Part shown: positions 5,446 through 13,202 of the stretch, piece after piece
How positions within the stretch are numbered: the stretch's first letter is position 1
How the letters are laid out: each line of letters opens with the position of its first letter
Virus record (IMG/VR): IMGVR_UViG_3300046002_005298
Coordinates: 1-21,420 of that record
DNA length: 21,420 nucleotides
From: a virus
Strand: one strand, 5' to 3'
Notes under the pieces: generated by a model
What the model saw: only the letters and a program-made list of their open reading frames with translations
Database searches by the model: none
What the model was told of the DNA's origin: nothing
Position numbers and translations under genes: made by a program

Positions 5446-7196
5446 CTCCGAACAATGACGCCCGACTGACGCGCCTGATCGGCTATTTCGAGGAAGCCGA
5501 AGAGGCCACGCAGGACGCCCGCACCAAGTCCGAGCGCGACCGCGACTACTACGACGGCAAGCAATGGACGGCTGAGGAAATCCAGACGCTCAAGCAGCGT
5601 GGCCAGCCTGCTATCGCGTTCAACGTCATCAAGTCGCGTGTCGAGTTCCTGTTGGGGCTGGAAAAGCAGCAGCGCCGCGACCCCAAAGCCTACTACCGCA
5701 ACCAGCCCGACCAGCCCGCCGCCGACGCCTTCACCGCTGGCCTTCGCTATGCTGCCGACTCCGCAGACTTTCCGGCCAAGCGTTCGCGGGCATGGAAGAA
5801 TATGGTCGTCGAGGGCTACGGCGGTGTTGAGCTGTACGCCGAGCCGGACGCGCTCGACTATGCGCTGAAGATCAATGTCATCCCGTGGGACCGGATCGTC
5901 TATGATCCGCACTCGGCGCAAGAGGACTTCTCCGACGCCCGCTATGTCGGCCAGGTTCTCTGGATGGACCTTGAGGAAGCGGTCGAGAAGTACGGTGAGG
6001 AAAACCGTACCATCCTCGAAAACACGCTGAACGATGGCCGCAGGGTTGGCGAGACCTACGATGACCGGCCCAAGTGGCAGGTGTGGTCCGACACCAAGCG
6101 CAAGCGTATCCGGGTCGTGTCGCTCTGGCACAAGGAAGCGGGCCGCTGGAACTGGTGCGAGTTCACCAAGGGCGGCGAACTGAGCTACGGCGAAAGCCCC
6201 TACACGACGAAGGAGGGCGAGAGCCTTTGCCCGCTCATCCTTGAGAGCGCGCACATCGACCGCGAGAACAACCGTTACGGCGAGGTCCGCCATCTGGTTG
6301 ACCCGCAGGATGAGGTCAACAAGCGCCGCTCCAAGGCCCTGCACCAATCGGTCAGCCGTGGTGTTATCGCGGAGGCTGGCGCGGTCGAGGACATCGCCAA
6401 GACCCGCAAGGAACTGGCCCGCCCGGACTTCTATGTCGAGGTCCAGCGCGACAGCCGTTTCGAGGTCGTGGACGGCATCCAGCTTGCCGCCGGTCAGGCC
6501 GCGCTGCTGAACGACGCCATGAGCTACATCGCTCAGGCTGGTCCGAACAGCGCCCTACTTGGCAAGGGAACCGAGGACCAGTCAGGCCGGGCTATCGAGG
6601 CTCAACAGGCTGGCGGCATGGTCGAAATGGGCGACCTTCTGGATGCGTTGCGCCGGTTCGACCAGCGTGTGTTCCAGATGCTCGCCAACATGATGCAGCA
6701 GTTCTGGACTGCGGAGAGGTGGATTCGTGTCACTGACGATGAGCTATCGCCGCAGGCTGTTGGCCTCAACGTCGCGGAAGTCGATGAGTTTGGCTATCCG
6801 GTCGGGCAACAGAATGCCGTTGCAGAAATGGACGTGGACGTAATCATTGCCGACGCTGAGAACGTGATCGCCATGCAGGGCGAGACGTACCAGGCGTTCA
6901 TGCAATCGCTTCCGGCGCTGGCCCAGATGCCGCCCGCCTTCGCCCAGATCGCGGTCAGGGTGAACCCGGCGCTCAAGGCGGCGCAGAAGCGTGAGATTCT
7001 GGAGGCGCTGGAGCAGATGGCCCAGCCCAACCCGATGGCTGAACAACAGGCTCAGATGGCCGAAGCCAAGGCCCGAGCCGACATTGAGAACACGCAGGCG
7101 CAAGCGTTCCAGCGCGCCATGCAGGGGGAGGCCGCAGCAGTTCGCGCGAACCAGCCCCAAATGATGCCCGACATGGGCCAAGTCATCGCCGCTTAA
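5430..7196 (+). CDS. Portal protein (P22 gp1-like)
   Basis: A 588-residue portal, the dodecameric ring at the head vertex through which DNA enters and leaves. Recognisable segments: the N-terminal helix with ERDRDYYDGKQWTAEE (about 35-50), RGQPAIAFNVIKSRVEFLLG, VIPWDRIVYDP, and the clip/stem-like part with RSKALHQSVSRGVI and LLGKGTEDQSGRAIEAQQ, all typical of the P22-like portal family. The C-terminal ~70 residues are Gln/Ala-rich and helical, like the barrel or crown region that extends into the head. I choose TTG 5430, preceded by GAGGAAGG; GTG 5400 in frame would add 10 residues without a ribosome binding site. It overlaps the terminase by 16 nt. The length is shorter than the P22 protein, mostly from the C-terminal end. 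Confidence 0.92.
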   Translation: METSLTPNNDARLTRLIGYFEEAEEATQDARTKSERDRDYYDGKQWTAEEIQTLKQRGQPAIAFNVIKSRVEFLLGLEKQQRRDPKAYYRNQPDQPAADAFTAGLRYAADSADFPAKRSRAWKNMVVEGYGGVELYAEPDALDYALKINVIPWDRIVYDPHSAQEDFSDARYVGQVLWMDLEEAVEKYGEENRTILENTLNDGRRVGETYDDRPKWQVWSDTKRKRIRVVSLWHKEAGRWNWCEFTKGGELSYGESPYTTKEGESLCPLILESAHIDRENNRYGEVRHLVDPQDEVNKRRSKALHQSVSRGVIAEAGAVEDIAKTRKELARPDFYVEVQRDSRFEVVDGIQLAAGQAALLNDAMSYIAQAGPNSALLGKGTEDQSGRAIEAQQAGGMVEMGDLLDALRRFDQRVFQMLANMMQQFWTAERWIRVTDDELSPQAVGLNVAEVDEFGYPVGQQNAVAEMDVDVIIADAENVIAMQGETYQAFMQSLPALAQMPPAFAQIAVRVNPALKAAQKREILEALEQMAQPNPMAEQQAQMAEAKARADIENTQAQAFQRAMQGEAAAVRANQPQMMPDMGQVIAA

Positions 7197-7198
7197 GC

Positions 7199-7247
7199 GG
7201 ACGATCCGTCCGGGCCGGTAAGCCCGAGAGGTAGCGTCGGGAGACGC
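7199..7247 (+). promoter_or_regulatory. Three consecutive hairpins in the leader of the scaffold gene
   Basis: The 61-nt gap between portal and scaffold folds into three adjacent stems. GGACG/CGTCC has a 3-nt loop (7199-7211), CGGGC/GCCCG has a 6-nt loop (7211-7226), and GCGTC/GACGC has a GGGA loop of the stable GNRA type (7234-7247). There is no T-run, so termination is unlikely. The only Shine-Dalgarno-like GGGAG lies inside the third hairpin, about 14 nt from the ATG. RNA processing, mRNA stability or translation control are possible. Confidence 0.45.
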
Positions 7248-7257
7248 CACATATCGC

Positions 7258-7965
7258 ATGACCGACAACGAAGCACCGGACGCCATGTCCGAGACGGAGT
7301 CGGCTGGCATTGGCGACATTCTCGCTGGTGACCAGTCGGCTCCTGCGGAGGCAAAGACCACCGCTCTTGAGCCTGCCAAGCAGGAAACCGCCCCGGAGGT
7401 AAAGCCGGAGACGAAACCGGAGGCCGAACAGCCGTTCTGGTATCGTAAGCGCCTCAAGGAGATCGAGACGCGCGCCAAACAGGCCGAGCAACGCGCTCAG
7501 GAACTGGAGGCCCGTCAATCGGCTCCCAATCTGCCGGACCCCCGGCAAGACCCTGTCGCTCATTTCGAGACGATGCGGGTTATGGACCGACTGGAGCGTT
7601 CGGAAGATCGCTTCGTGGACAAGCACGGCGAACAGGAGTTCGACGCGGTCAAGGAATGGCTCGCAACCCGCCCGGATATCGAGGCGTGGGCCATCCAGCA
7701 GCGTCACCCTTGGGGTTCGGCTTTCCAGCAGTACCAGCGCGAGAAGCTCTCCGCTGAGATCGGTGACGATCCGAACGCATGGCGTGAACAGGAACGCGCC
7801 CGCCTTCGAGCAGAAATCCTCGCTGAGATGCCTTCGGCTCCGATGGCTCCCCAGCGCCCGAACATCCCTCAGCCTGCATCCGGCCAGCGTTCAACAGCCC
7901 CTCGGGGCGGGGACGGTCGGTTCGCAGGCCCTACGCCGCTCGGTGAGATCATCGGCAAGCGGTAA
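7258..7965 (+). CDS. Capsid scaffolding protein (inferred)
   Basis: A 235-residue, highly charged, Glu/Ala/Gln/Arg-rich, mostly helical protein between portal and major capsid genes, the classical place of the scaffold. Residues 1-60 are acidic and Pro/Glu/Thr-rich (probably disordered). Residues 60-95 form a coiled coil (KRLKEIETRAKQAEQRAQEL), and there is more helix at about 95-190. The C-terminus is Pro/Arg/Gly-rich and ends TPLGEIIGKR; scaffolds often bind the coat through a small basic C-terminal helix. Scaffolds guide coat assembly and then exit or are cleaved. No protease motif is seen, so I favour a P22 gp8-type, non-proteolytic scaffold. The ATG at 7258 lacks a well-spaced ribosome binding site and sits behind a row of hairpins. 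The sequence family is not recognised; the call rests on position and composition. Confidence 0.75.
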   Translation: MTDNEAPDAMSETESAGIGDILAGDQSAPAEAKTTALEPAKQETAPEVKPETKPEAEQPFWYRKRLKEIETRAKQAEQRAQELEARQSAPNLPDPRQDPVAHFETMRVMDRLERSEDRFVDKHGEQEFDAVKEWLATRPDIEAWAIQQRHPWGSAFQQYQREKLSAEIGDDPNAWREQERARLRAEILAEMPSAPMAPQRPNIPQPASGQRSTAPRGGDGRFAGPTPLGEIIGKR

Positions 7966-7978
7966 CCCAACAACGCCC

Positions 7979-7992
7979 GCGTCGGATGACGC
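7979..7992 (+). promoter_or_regulatory. GCGTC hairpin in the leader of the major capsid gene
   Basis: GCGTC (7979-7983) pairs with GACGC (7988-7992) around a GGAT loop, 27 nt before the capsid start. The same stem with a GGGA loop lies 10 nt before the scaffold gene at 7234-7247, and both are followed by another C. Repetition of the same hairpin ahead of two head genes suggests a shared RNA-level function, for example processing or stabilisation. Confidence 0.4.
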
Positions 7993-8019
7993 CGGTTAGC
8001 TCATAGAAAGACCAATCAC

Positions 8020-9123
8020 ATGGCAGACACGACCCCGGCCACCGGCCTCGTCGTCCAACAGTGGGACGATCAGTTCTTCACCGAGTACCTGCAAGACCTC
8101 CCCATCAAGTCGATGATGGGCACCGACGAAAACTCGGTGATCCAGGTCAAGGAAGACCTGACCAAGAAGAAGGGTGATGTGATCACCATCGCTCTGGTGA
8201 ACCGCCTGAACGGCGCGGCTGTCACCGGCACCTCGACGCTGGAAGGCAACGAGGACGACATGACCTCGCGTTCGTTCGACATCTCGGTCAACAAGCGTCG
8301 TCAGGCTGTCCGCATCGCTGAGATGAGCGAGCAGAAGTCGGCCATCTCCCTCCGCACCGCTGGCAAGGCTGTGCTGAAGGACTGGGCGATGGAAGACACC
8401 CGCGATCTGGTCATCGCCGCTCTGGGTTCGATCAACGGCGTGGGCTTCACCGCCTCGACCGAAGCCCAGCGGGATGCATGGCTGGTGGACAACGCCGACC
8501 GTGTCGTGTTCGGCGCGGCTGCGGCTGGCCTGACCGACGCCTCGGCTGACTTCGCCCTTCTGGACACCACGGCGGACCTGTTCACCTTCGCGGTGCTGGA
8601 CGCCATGATCTTGAAGGCCAAGACGGCCTCTCCGAAAATCCGTCCGGTTCGCGACCTGTCGAACGGTCGGCGCTACTACGTCGCGCTGGCCCACCCGGCT
8701 GCGTTCAAGAACCTGCGGGACTCGCTCGACACTGAGGTTCTGGCCAACACGTCGGTTCAGGCCGAGGGCGCGAAGCTGTTTGAGGGTGGTGACATCTTCT
8801 GGAACGGCTGCATCGTCAAGGAGTGCGACAACATCCCGGTTTACACCAACCTCGGTGCATCCGGGACCGCTGAAGTCACTCCGGTCTATCTCCTCGGCGC
8901 TCAGGCCATCGGCGTGGCTTATGCCGCTCGCTGGCGTTCGCGCACCGAAGAGTTCGACTACGGCGACAAGCACGGCATCGCCATCGACGGCATCTACGGC
9001 GTCCGCAAGCTGCTGTTCGGCTCGGGTTCGGGTGACACCGACGATCTGAAGGACCACGGGGTCGTCACTGGCTACGTGGCCACCACGGCGACTGGCAACA
9101 CGGTCGGCATCGCCGCTTCGTAA
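8020..9123 (+). CDS. Major capsid protein, N4-gp56 family
   Basis: A 367-residue HK97-fold coat protein. The diagnostic parts of the N4-gp56/DUF4043 family are seen in order: WDDQFFTEYLQDLPI (about 15-29), VIQVKEDLTKKKGDVITIAL (40-60), VTGTSTLEGNEDDM (67-80), VNKRRQAVRIAEMS, and in the C-terminal half LLGAQAIGVAYAARW and DYGDKHGIAIDGIYGVRK. It forms the icosahedral shell. It follows the scaffold after 54 nt and is followed by a strong terminator, which is usual for the most highly expressed head gene. The ribosome binding site is surprisingly poor (AGAAAGA about 10 nt upstream), so translation may depend on the leader hairpin or on coupling. Codon use is strongly C-biased, in keeping with high expression. 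Note that this family differs from the P22 coat although the portal and tail are P22-like. Confidence 0.88.
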   Translation: MADTTPATGLVVQQWDDQFFTEYLQDLPIKSMMGTDENSVIQVKEDLTKKKGDVITIALVNRLNGAAVTGTSTLEGNEDDMTSRSFDISVNKRRQAVRIAEMSEQKSAISLRTAGKAVLKDWAMEDTRDLVIAALGSINGVGFTASTEAQRDAWLVDNADRVVFGAAAAGLTDASADFALLDTTADLFTFAVLDAMILKAKTASPKIRPVRDLSNGRRYYVALAHPAAFKNLRDSLDTEVLANTSVQAEGAKLFEGGDIFWNGCIVKECDNIPVYTNLGASGTAEVTPVYLLGAQAIGVAYAARWRSRTEEFDYGDKHGIAIDGIYGVRKLLFGSGSGDTDDLKDHGVVTGYVATTATGNTVGIAAS

Positions 9124-9130
9124 GCGACTT

Positions 9131-9160
9131 GAGGGGCGGGTCTTCGGGCCTGCCCCTTTT
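9131..9160 (+). terminator. Strong intrinsic terminator with UUCG loop after the capsid gene
   Basis: AGGGGCGGGTC (9132-9142) pairs along its full length (three G-T wobbles) with GGCCTGCCCCT (9147-9157) around a TTCG tetraloop, followed by TTTT (9157-9160). This 11-pair stem, very stable loop and T-run are a textbook Rho-independent terminator. It begins 8 nt after the capsid stop codon. Because the downstream tail genes have no obvious promoter, it probably works as a partial terminator that sets the capsid-to-tail ratio, unless antitermination overrides it. Confidence 0.88.
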
Positions 9161-9184
9161 CGTGTGTTCTGATCGGAGGCGTCG

Positions 9185-9502
9185 ATGACCCGAGCCGAAG
9201 CTATCCGGCAGGTGCTTGAAAACCTGCGTGTCGTCGACGCTGTCTCCGAGCCCGCGCCCGAGGACTTCTCGCGTGTTGGCCGTCGCCTCGATCAAGAGCG
9301 CGCCCGGCTGGTCACGAAGGGTCTGGCCTGGTGGGACGCTGACAGCATCCCCGACGACGTGTCCGGGGCGTTCTGTGATCTGGTCTCGACCCGTTCGCAG
9401 GGCATTTTCAACAAGCAGTACGACTCGACCGGCGCGGAAAGCATGATCGCTGCCGCCAAGTCGTCTGAGCGCCGCGAGCCGGTGCGAAGCGCCTATTACT
9501 GA
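9185..9502 (+). CDS. Head-completion / tail adaptor protein (P22 gp4-like)
   Basis: A 105-residue helical protein starting MTRAEAIRQVLENLRVVDA, with a good GGAGG (9176-9180) 4 nt before the ATG. The pattern of an N-terminal amphipathic helix, a variable linker with PEDFSRVGRRLDQERARL, a WWDADSIPDDVSGAF turn and another helix matches the small adaptor or tail-accessory family that includes P22 gp4, the ring docking under the portal. It would close the filled head and provide the platform for the next tail proteins. The order portal, scaffold, coat, this gene, gp10-like gene supports the call. It is shorter than P22 gp4, and the peptidoglycan-hydrolase activity reported for gp4 cannot be recognised here. 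It overlaps the next gene by one base (TGATG). Confidence 0.7.
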   Translation: MTRAEAIRQVLENLRVVDAVSEPAPEDFSRVGRRLDQERARLVTKGLAWWDADSIPDDVSGAFCDLVSTRSQGIFNKQYDSTGAESMIAAAKSSERREPVRSAYY

Positions 9503-10845
9503 TGCGCGCCCCTCTCCAGATCGGTCGGCAAAGCGGCGAGGCGGCTTCGGCTCCCGTCAGTGTCGAGCGGCTGGTCAACGGCTATCTGGAACAGACCCCG
9601 CAGGGCCGTGAACCGGCTCCGGTGTACGGAACGCCCGGCTTTACCGCCTTTGCCACCACAGGGGCGCTCAGGGCGCTTCTGGCGGTCGCTGACAGGCTGT
9701 TCGCGGTCAACGCCACCAATCTGGTCGAGATCGCCTCTAACGGCACGGTGACCACGCTAGGGGCCATCACCATCCCTGCGGGAACGGTGGACATCGCCTC
9801 GGACGGCACAAACGTCGTCATCACCTGCGCGAATGAGATTTACGTCTGGAACGGCACGACGCTCGCAGCGGTGACCGACCCCGACGCGCCTAACGCTTCG
9901 TCGGTCGAGTACATCAACGGCTTCTACGTCTTCACCGAGACGGATGAGCAGCAGTTCTTCATCTCGCCGCAGAACAACCCCGGCGGGGACTATGACGCGC
10001 TCGATTTCGACAGCGCCGACACCACGCCTGACGATCTGATCAGAACCAAGCGCGTGGGCCGCGATTTGCTGCTGTTCGGCAAGCGGTCGGTCGAGTTCTG
10101 GTTCTACTCGGGGGACTCGACGTTCCCGATCAACCGATACCAGGACACCCCGCTGGAGGTCGGCCTGATCGGCGTTAATGCCGTGTCGGCCAACAACGAG
10201 ACCGCCTTCTGGGTGGCCTCCGACAAGACGGTTCGCCGCTTGGATGGCAGGACCGGAACGCGGATCAGCACCTTCGCGGTGGAAAAGAAGATCGCGGGCT
10301 GGGCTGATGCCTCACTGACGGTTGTGACCTCTCATGTGTGGGAGGGTCACCTGTTCGTGGTCTTCCGCAATCCGTCCGGCTGTGTGGTCTGGGACCAAGC
10401 AACGCAGACGTGGCACGACCGCAAGTCCTACGGTTCGGACACATGGTCGATCAGCCATTACGCCTACCAGTTCGGAAAGCATCTGGTCGGCGGCGCTCAA
10501 CTCTACCAGCTCGGCGGATATGACGAAGCCGGGGCCGTGCTGCCGTTTGAGATGGTCACGCCTTGGGTGGATAATCAGGGCGAGCGGTTCAGCATCAACA
10601 GTGTGGAGGTCCGGCTTGAGGCTGGCGTCGGCTCGCAGACGCTGAACCCCAAGATCAGCCTGTCGCGCACGGAAGACGGCGAGGAGTTCACCACGCCGCT
10701 GGTTCGTCCCTACGGCAAGCAGGGCGACAGGTTCCGCCGGGTGACATGGTCCTCGCAGGGCATGAGCCGGGGGTGCGCGTTCAAGCTGTCGATCACGGAC
10801 GCGGCCAAGCGGGCTATTCTCTCGGCCTATGCGGACATTGACTGA
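9502..10845 (+). CDS. Packaged-DNA stabilisation protein (P22 gp10-like)
   Basis: 447 residues, close in length to P22 gp10, the hub of the short tail that sits below gp4 and prevents DNA leakage. Typical features: an N-terminus with VERLVNGYLEQTPQGREP and VYGTPGFTAFATTG, repeated beta-strand blades (LLAVADRLFAVNATNLVEI, GTVDIASDGTNVVITCANE) and a middle part with RVGRDLLLFGKRSVEFWFYSG and FPINRYQDTPLEVGLIG, a hallmark of this family. The second half continues with beta-rich repeats ending in the common KLSITDAAKRAIL. Beta-propeller-like organisation is family inference. The start overlaps the previous stop, and its own stop overlaps the next start (TGATG at 10843-10847), so the neck proteins are probably translated in a coupled way. 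Confidence 0.9.
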   Translation: MRAPLQIGRQSGEAASAPVSVERLVNGYLEQTPQGREPAPVYGTPGFTAFATTGALRALLAVADRLFAVNATNLVEIASNGTVTTLGAITIPAGTVDIASDGTNVVITCANEIYVWNGTTLAAVTDPDAPNASSVEYINGFYVFTETDEQQFFISPQNNPGGDYDALDFDSADTTPDDLIRTKRVGRDLLLFGKRSVEFWFYSGDSTFPINRYQDTPLEVGLIGVNAVSANNETAFWVASDKTVRRLDGRTGTRISTFAVEKKIAGWADASLTVVTSHVWEGHLFVVFRNPSGCVVWDQATQTWHDRKSYGSDTWSISHYAYQFGKHLVGGAQLYQLGGYDEAGAVLPFEMVTPWVDNQGERFSINSVEVRLEAGVGSQTLNPKISLSRTEDGEEFTTPLVRPYGKQGDRFRRVTWSSQGMSRGCAFKLSITDAAKRAILSAYADID

Positions 10846-12398
10846 TGGGAACGACACCGCTCCCGCCCCGCTTCAGTTCGCAACAGCCGATGGTCGAGCA
10901 GGGCCGTGGCGGTCTCATCCCGACGCGGCAATACAGCCACTATTTCACGACGACGCAGTTCTGGACGGTGCAGACCTCGGTTCTCAATGCCGGGGTTCAG
11001 GCGCAGATAAACGACATTCACTACAAGATCGAGGACTCCAGTTCCCTCGCTCTACAGGTGAAGGCCGAGGTCGCGGCGCTCAAGGGTGATCCCCGTCTTG
11101 AGGAAGGGGCCAAGGCTCTGGAACTGGCGCTGGTCGCCTTGATGCAAGGCCAGTCCAAGCAGGACGCACGGTTCAGGCAGGAGATCGGGGAGATTTACGG
11201 TCTGTTGGTGTCGTTGAGCCAGCAGGTTGCCGAGACGCAGCAGCGCCAGCAGGCAGCGGCCCATGAGGCGGCGCAGACGGCACAGCGCGGCGAGTTGCAG
11301 GTGTTCATCACCCAGGCTGCGGCTATCGCCTCGGTCAAGAGCCAGTCCGACCAAGTCGAGCGGCGGGTTGGTGGGGTTGAGGAGGACGTCGCGAACCTGA
11401 CCACGACCAACGTGGCTGAGGGGACCAACCTCTATTACACCAACGCTCGCGCGGATGGCCGGATTGCAGCGGCGGTTGGCGTCTCTGTTCAGGCGTATGA
11501 CGCAGACCTGACGACGTGGGCCGGGATTACGCCGGGAACGGGTGTCGCGACCGCGCTGGGCATCAACGTCGGCTCCTCCGGGGCCTTCGTCACCTTCAAC
11601 GGGGCTGGAGGAACCCCCTCCTCCCTGACCCTGACCAACGCCACGAACCTGCCGATCAGCACCGGCGTTTCCGGCTTGGGAGCGGGCGTCGCAGCCTTCC
11701 TCGCCACGCCCTCATCGGCCAACCTTCTCGCTGCCCTCACGGACGAAACCGGAACCGGCAAGCTGGTATTCGCGGACGCTCCGACCCTCGGAGGACAACT
11801 GACGGTCAAGGGGCTTGGCGCTAGCACCGGCATCGCTTTCGAGATTCAGGATAGTGCCGGAAACCCCACCTTCAGGATCACCGACAACGGTCGCGTTCTG
11901 GCCGGGACGCTATCGTCCACGTTCCCCTACTATTTCGTCAGTTCCGGCTCGCAGACGATTGTGGGTGAGCGCAGCAGCAGTTCAACCAGCCTGACCTCCA
12001 GCGTCGTCTCGGGCGGTGCTTTCCGCAACCCGGACACGACGAACGGCAACTATTCCTCTCTCCAGTTCCTCGGCGTCACGACCACGGGCGCGGGCATCAC
12101 CTTTGGCCATATCGCCTGTGTGATGACCGATCATACAAACGGCTCCATCGACAGCGATTTCGCCTTCCTCGCGCGCAGCAACAACGCCTTTACAGAGCCG
12201 TTGCGCGTCACCGGAACCGGAAACGTGGGCGTCAACACTAACTCTCAGTTCGGCTCCGGCGTGAAGGTCATCGGGATTGCCGACGCGGGCACCGTCCCCT
12301 CCACCAACCCAACAGGCGGCGGCGTCCTCTATTCCGAATCCGGCGCGCTCAAGTGGCGCGGTTCCGCTGGCACCGTCACGACCATAGCGGTCGCCTAA
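10845..12398 (+). CDS. Tail fibre / needle-position protein with coiled coil
   Basis: A 517-residue elongated virion protein. Residues 1-45 are a globular Pro/Gln-rich start (probably the tail-binding part). Residues about 45-190 are helical and strongly coiled-coil-like with many Gln/Ala/Glu (VKAEVAALKGD, EIYGLLVSLSQQVAETQQRQ, VERRVGGVEEDVANL). From residue ~190 on it turns to Thr/Ser/Gly-rich beta repeats typical of trimeric fibres: TTTNVAEGTNLYYTNAR, STGVSGLGAGVAAFLATPSS, LTDETGTGKLVFADAPTLGG. The YYTNARAD segment is common in phage fibres. The C-terminus lacks an obvious chaperone domain. The place just after gp10 is where P22 has the needle gene gp26, so it may plug the channel, or it may be a side fibre for host contact. 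No enzymatic motif is seen. Confidence 0.75.
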   Translation: MGTTPLPPRFSSQQPMVEQGRGGLIPTRQYSHYFTTTQFWTVQTSVLNAGVQAQINDIHYKIEDSSSLALQVKAEVAALKGDPRLEEGAKALELALVALMQGQSKQDARFRQEIGEIYGLLVSLSQQVAETQQRQQAAAHEAAQTAQRGELQVFITQAAAIASVKSQSDQVERRVGGVEEDVANLTTTNVAEGTNLYYTNARADGRIAAAVGVSVQAYDADLTTWAGITPGTGVATALGINVGSSGAFVTFNGAGGTPSSLTLTNATNLPISTGVSGLGAGVAAFLATPSSANLLAALTDETGTGKLVFADAPTLGGQLTVKGLGASTGIAFEIQDSAGNPTFRITDNGRVLAGTLSSTFPYYFVSSGSQTIVGERSSSSTSLTSSVVSGGAFRNPDTTNGNYSSLQFLGVTTTGAGITFGHIACVMTDHTNGSIDSDFAFLARSNNAFTEPLRVTGTGNVGVNTNSQFGSGVKVIGIADAGTVPSTNPTGGGVLYSESGALKWRGSAGTVTTIAVA

Positions 12399-12420
12399 CC
12401 CTCCAATAGCGAGCCAATCC

Positions 12421-12762
12421 ATGAGCTTTCGACTGTACGGCAAAGAGTTCACCCTCGGCAGTTCCGTGGCAGAGCTGTCGCTCGGTCTGGGGGCCAACGA
12501 AGGCCTCCTGATCTCCTCGGCCACCATCGTCAACACGGACGCGGTGACGCGGCTGGCGACGGTTCACCTCGCGTCTGACGGCGCTGCGGCGGCGACCGGC
12601 AATAAGATTGAGAACGACCGGACGCTTCCGGTTGACCAGTCCACCAACACCGCGCTGTCGGGCAAGACGGTCAAGCCGGGCGGCAAGGTCTATGCCGGTT
12701 CGGATGCGGCGGCGGTGTGCATCCTGTCGCTCACCGGCACGATTGTTCCGCAGTCCGCGTGA
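12421..12762 (+). CDS. Small beta-rich structural protein
   Basis: 113 residues starting MSFRLYGKEFTLGSSVAELS. Alternating beta strands and Gly/Ala/Thr turns (GLLISSATIVNTDAVTRLAT, VHLASDGAAAATGNKI, LPVDQSTNTALSGKTVKPGG) point to a small jelly-roll or Ig-like head or tail decoration protein. It resembles small phage proteins encoded beside fibre genes, for which I know no proven function. The ribosome binding site is weak (GCGAG about 8 nt before the ATG). The stop overlaps the start of the next gene (GTGA at 12759-12762), so both are probably made together. No signal peptide or membrane segment. Confidence 0.7.
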   Translation: MSFRLYGKEFTLGSSVAELSLGLGANEGLLISSATIVNTDAVTRLATVHLASDGAAAATGNKIENDRTLPVDQSTNTALSGKTVKPGGKVYAGSDAAAVCILSLTGTIVPQSA

Positions 12763-13202
12763 TAAACCGCGACGTAGCTTTCTGGGACCGCATCGCCAGT
12801 CACCCGCAAGTCGCGCCGCATATCTTCATGGGCCGCGAGCCTGAAACCCTCGCCCCGCTCATTCTCAATCCGAAGGCCCATCCCTACGCCAGCGAAAACG
12901 GCGGGGTCATCTTCCTGCCGGTCGATCACCTCGGCTTTGTGGTCGAGATGCACACCCTGTTTACCCCGGAAGGTTGGGGCCGCGAGGTCGCCAAGTTCGG
13001 CAAGCGGGTCATGCCCGACATTCTGCAATCCGCCAGCCTGATCCTGACGCACGAACAGGACGGACACTGGCAGTCCCGCCCCCCACGGTCGCACGGTTGG
13101 AAAGCCTGCGGCGAGTTCAAAGACGTTGGAATGCCCTGCCGGTTGCGGCTTTGGGCGCTCTCTCGCGAGGCCTGGTTCGCCTCCCCTGTAGGACGAAAAT
13201 AA
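12759..13202 (+). CDS. DUF2824 / P22 gp14-like protein (GNAT-like fold)
   Basis: 147 residues, start GTG 12759 overlapping the previous stop. The order NRDVAFWDRIASHPQVAPHI, GGVIFLPVDHLGFVVEMHTLF and PEGWGREVAKFGKRVMPDILQ resembles a minimal acetyltransferase-like (GNAT) fold of the kind grouped as DUF2824, which includes P22 gp14 and is seen as an internal or accessory head-assembly protein in several podoviruses. The acetyl-CoA pyrophosphate loop is poorly conserved, so enzymatic activity is doubtful. P22 gp14 is needed for ejection-protein incorporation, and here too the gene stands directly before three ejection-type genes, with no gap (the next ATG starts the base after the stop). An upstream in-frame GTG at 12717 would lie inside the previous gene and is less likely. 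Confidence 0.72.
   Translation: MINRDVAFWDRIASHPQVAPHIFMGREPETLAPLILNPKAHPYASENGGVIFLPVDHLGFVVEMHTLFTPEGWGREVAKFGKRVMPDILQSASLILTHEQDGHWQSRPPRSHGWKACGEFKDVGMPCRLRLWALSREAWFASPVGRK

Noticed and set aside
5220-6347. Long minus-strand open frame opposite the portal gene
   Set aside because: It is antisense to a clearly recognised portal; long antisense frames arise from the C-rich third positions of the real gene.
7996-9057. Minus-strand open frame opposite the capsid gene
   Set aside because: Antisense shadow of the N4-gp56-type coat, low-complexity and Arg/Val-rich with no domain.
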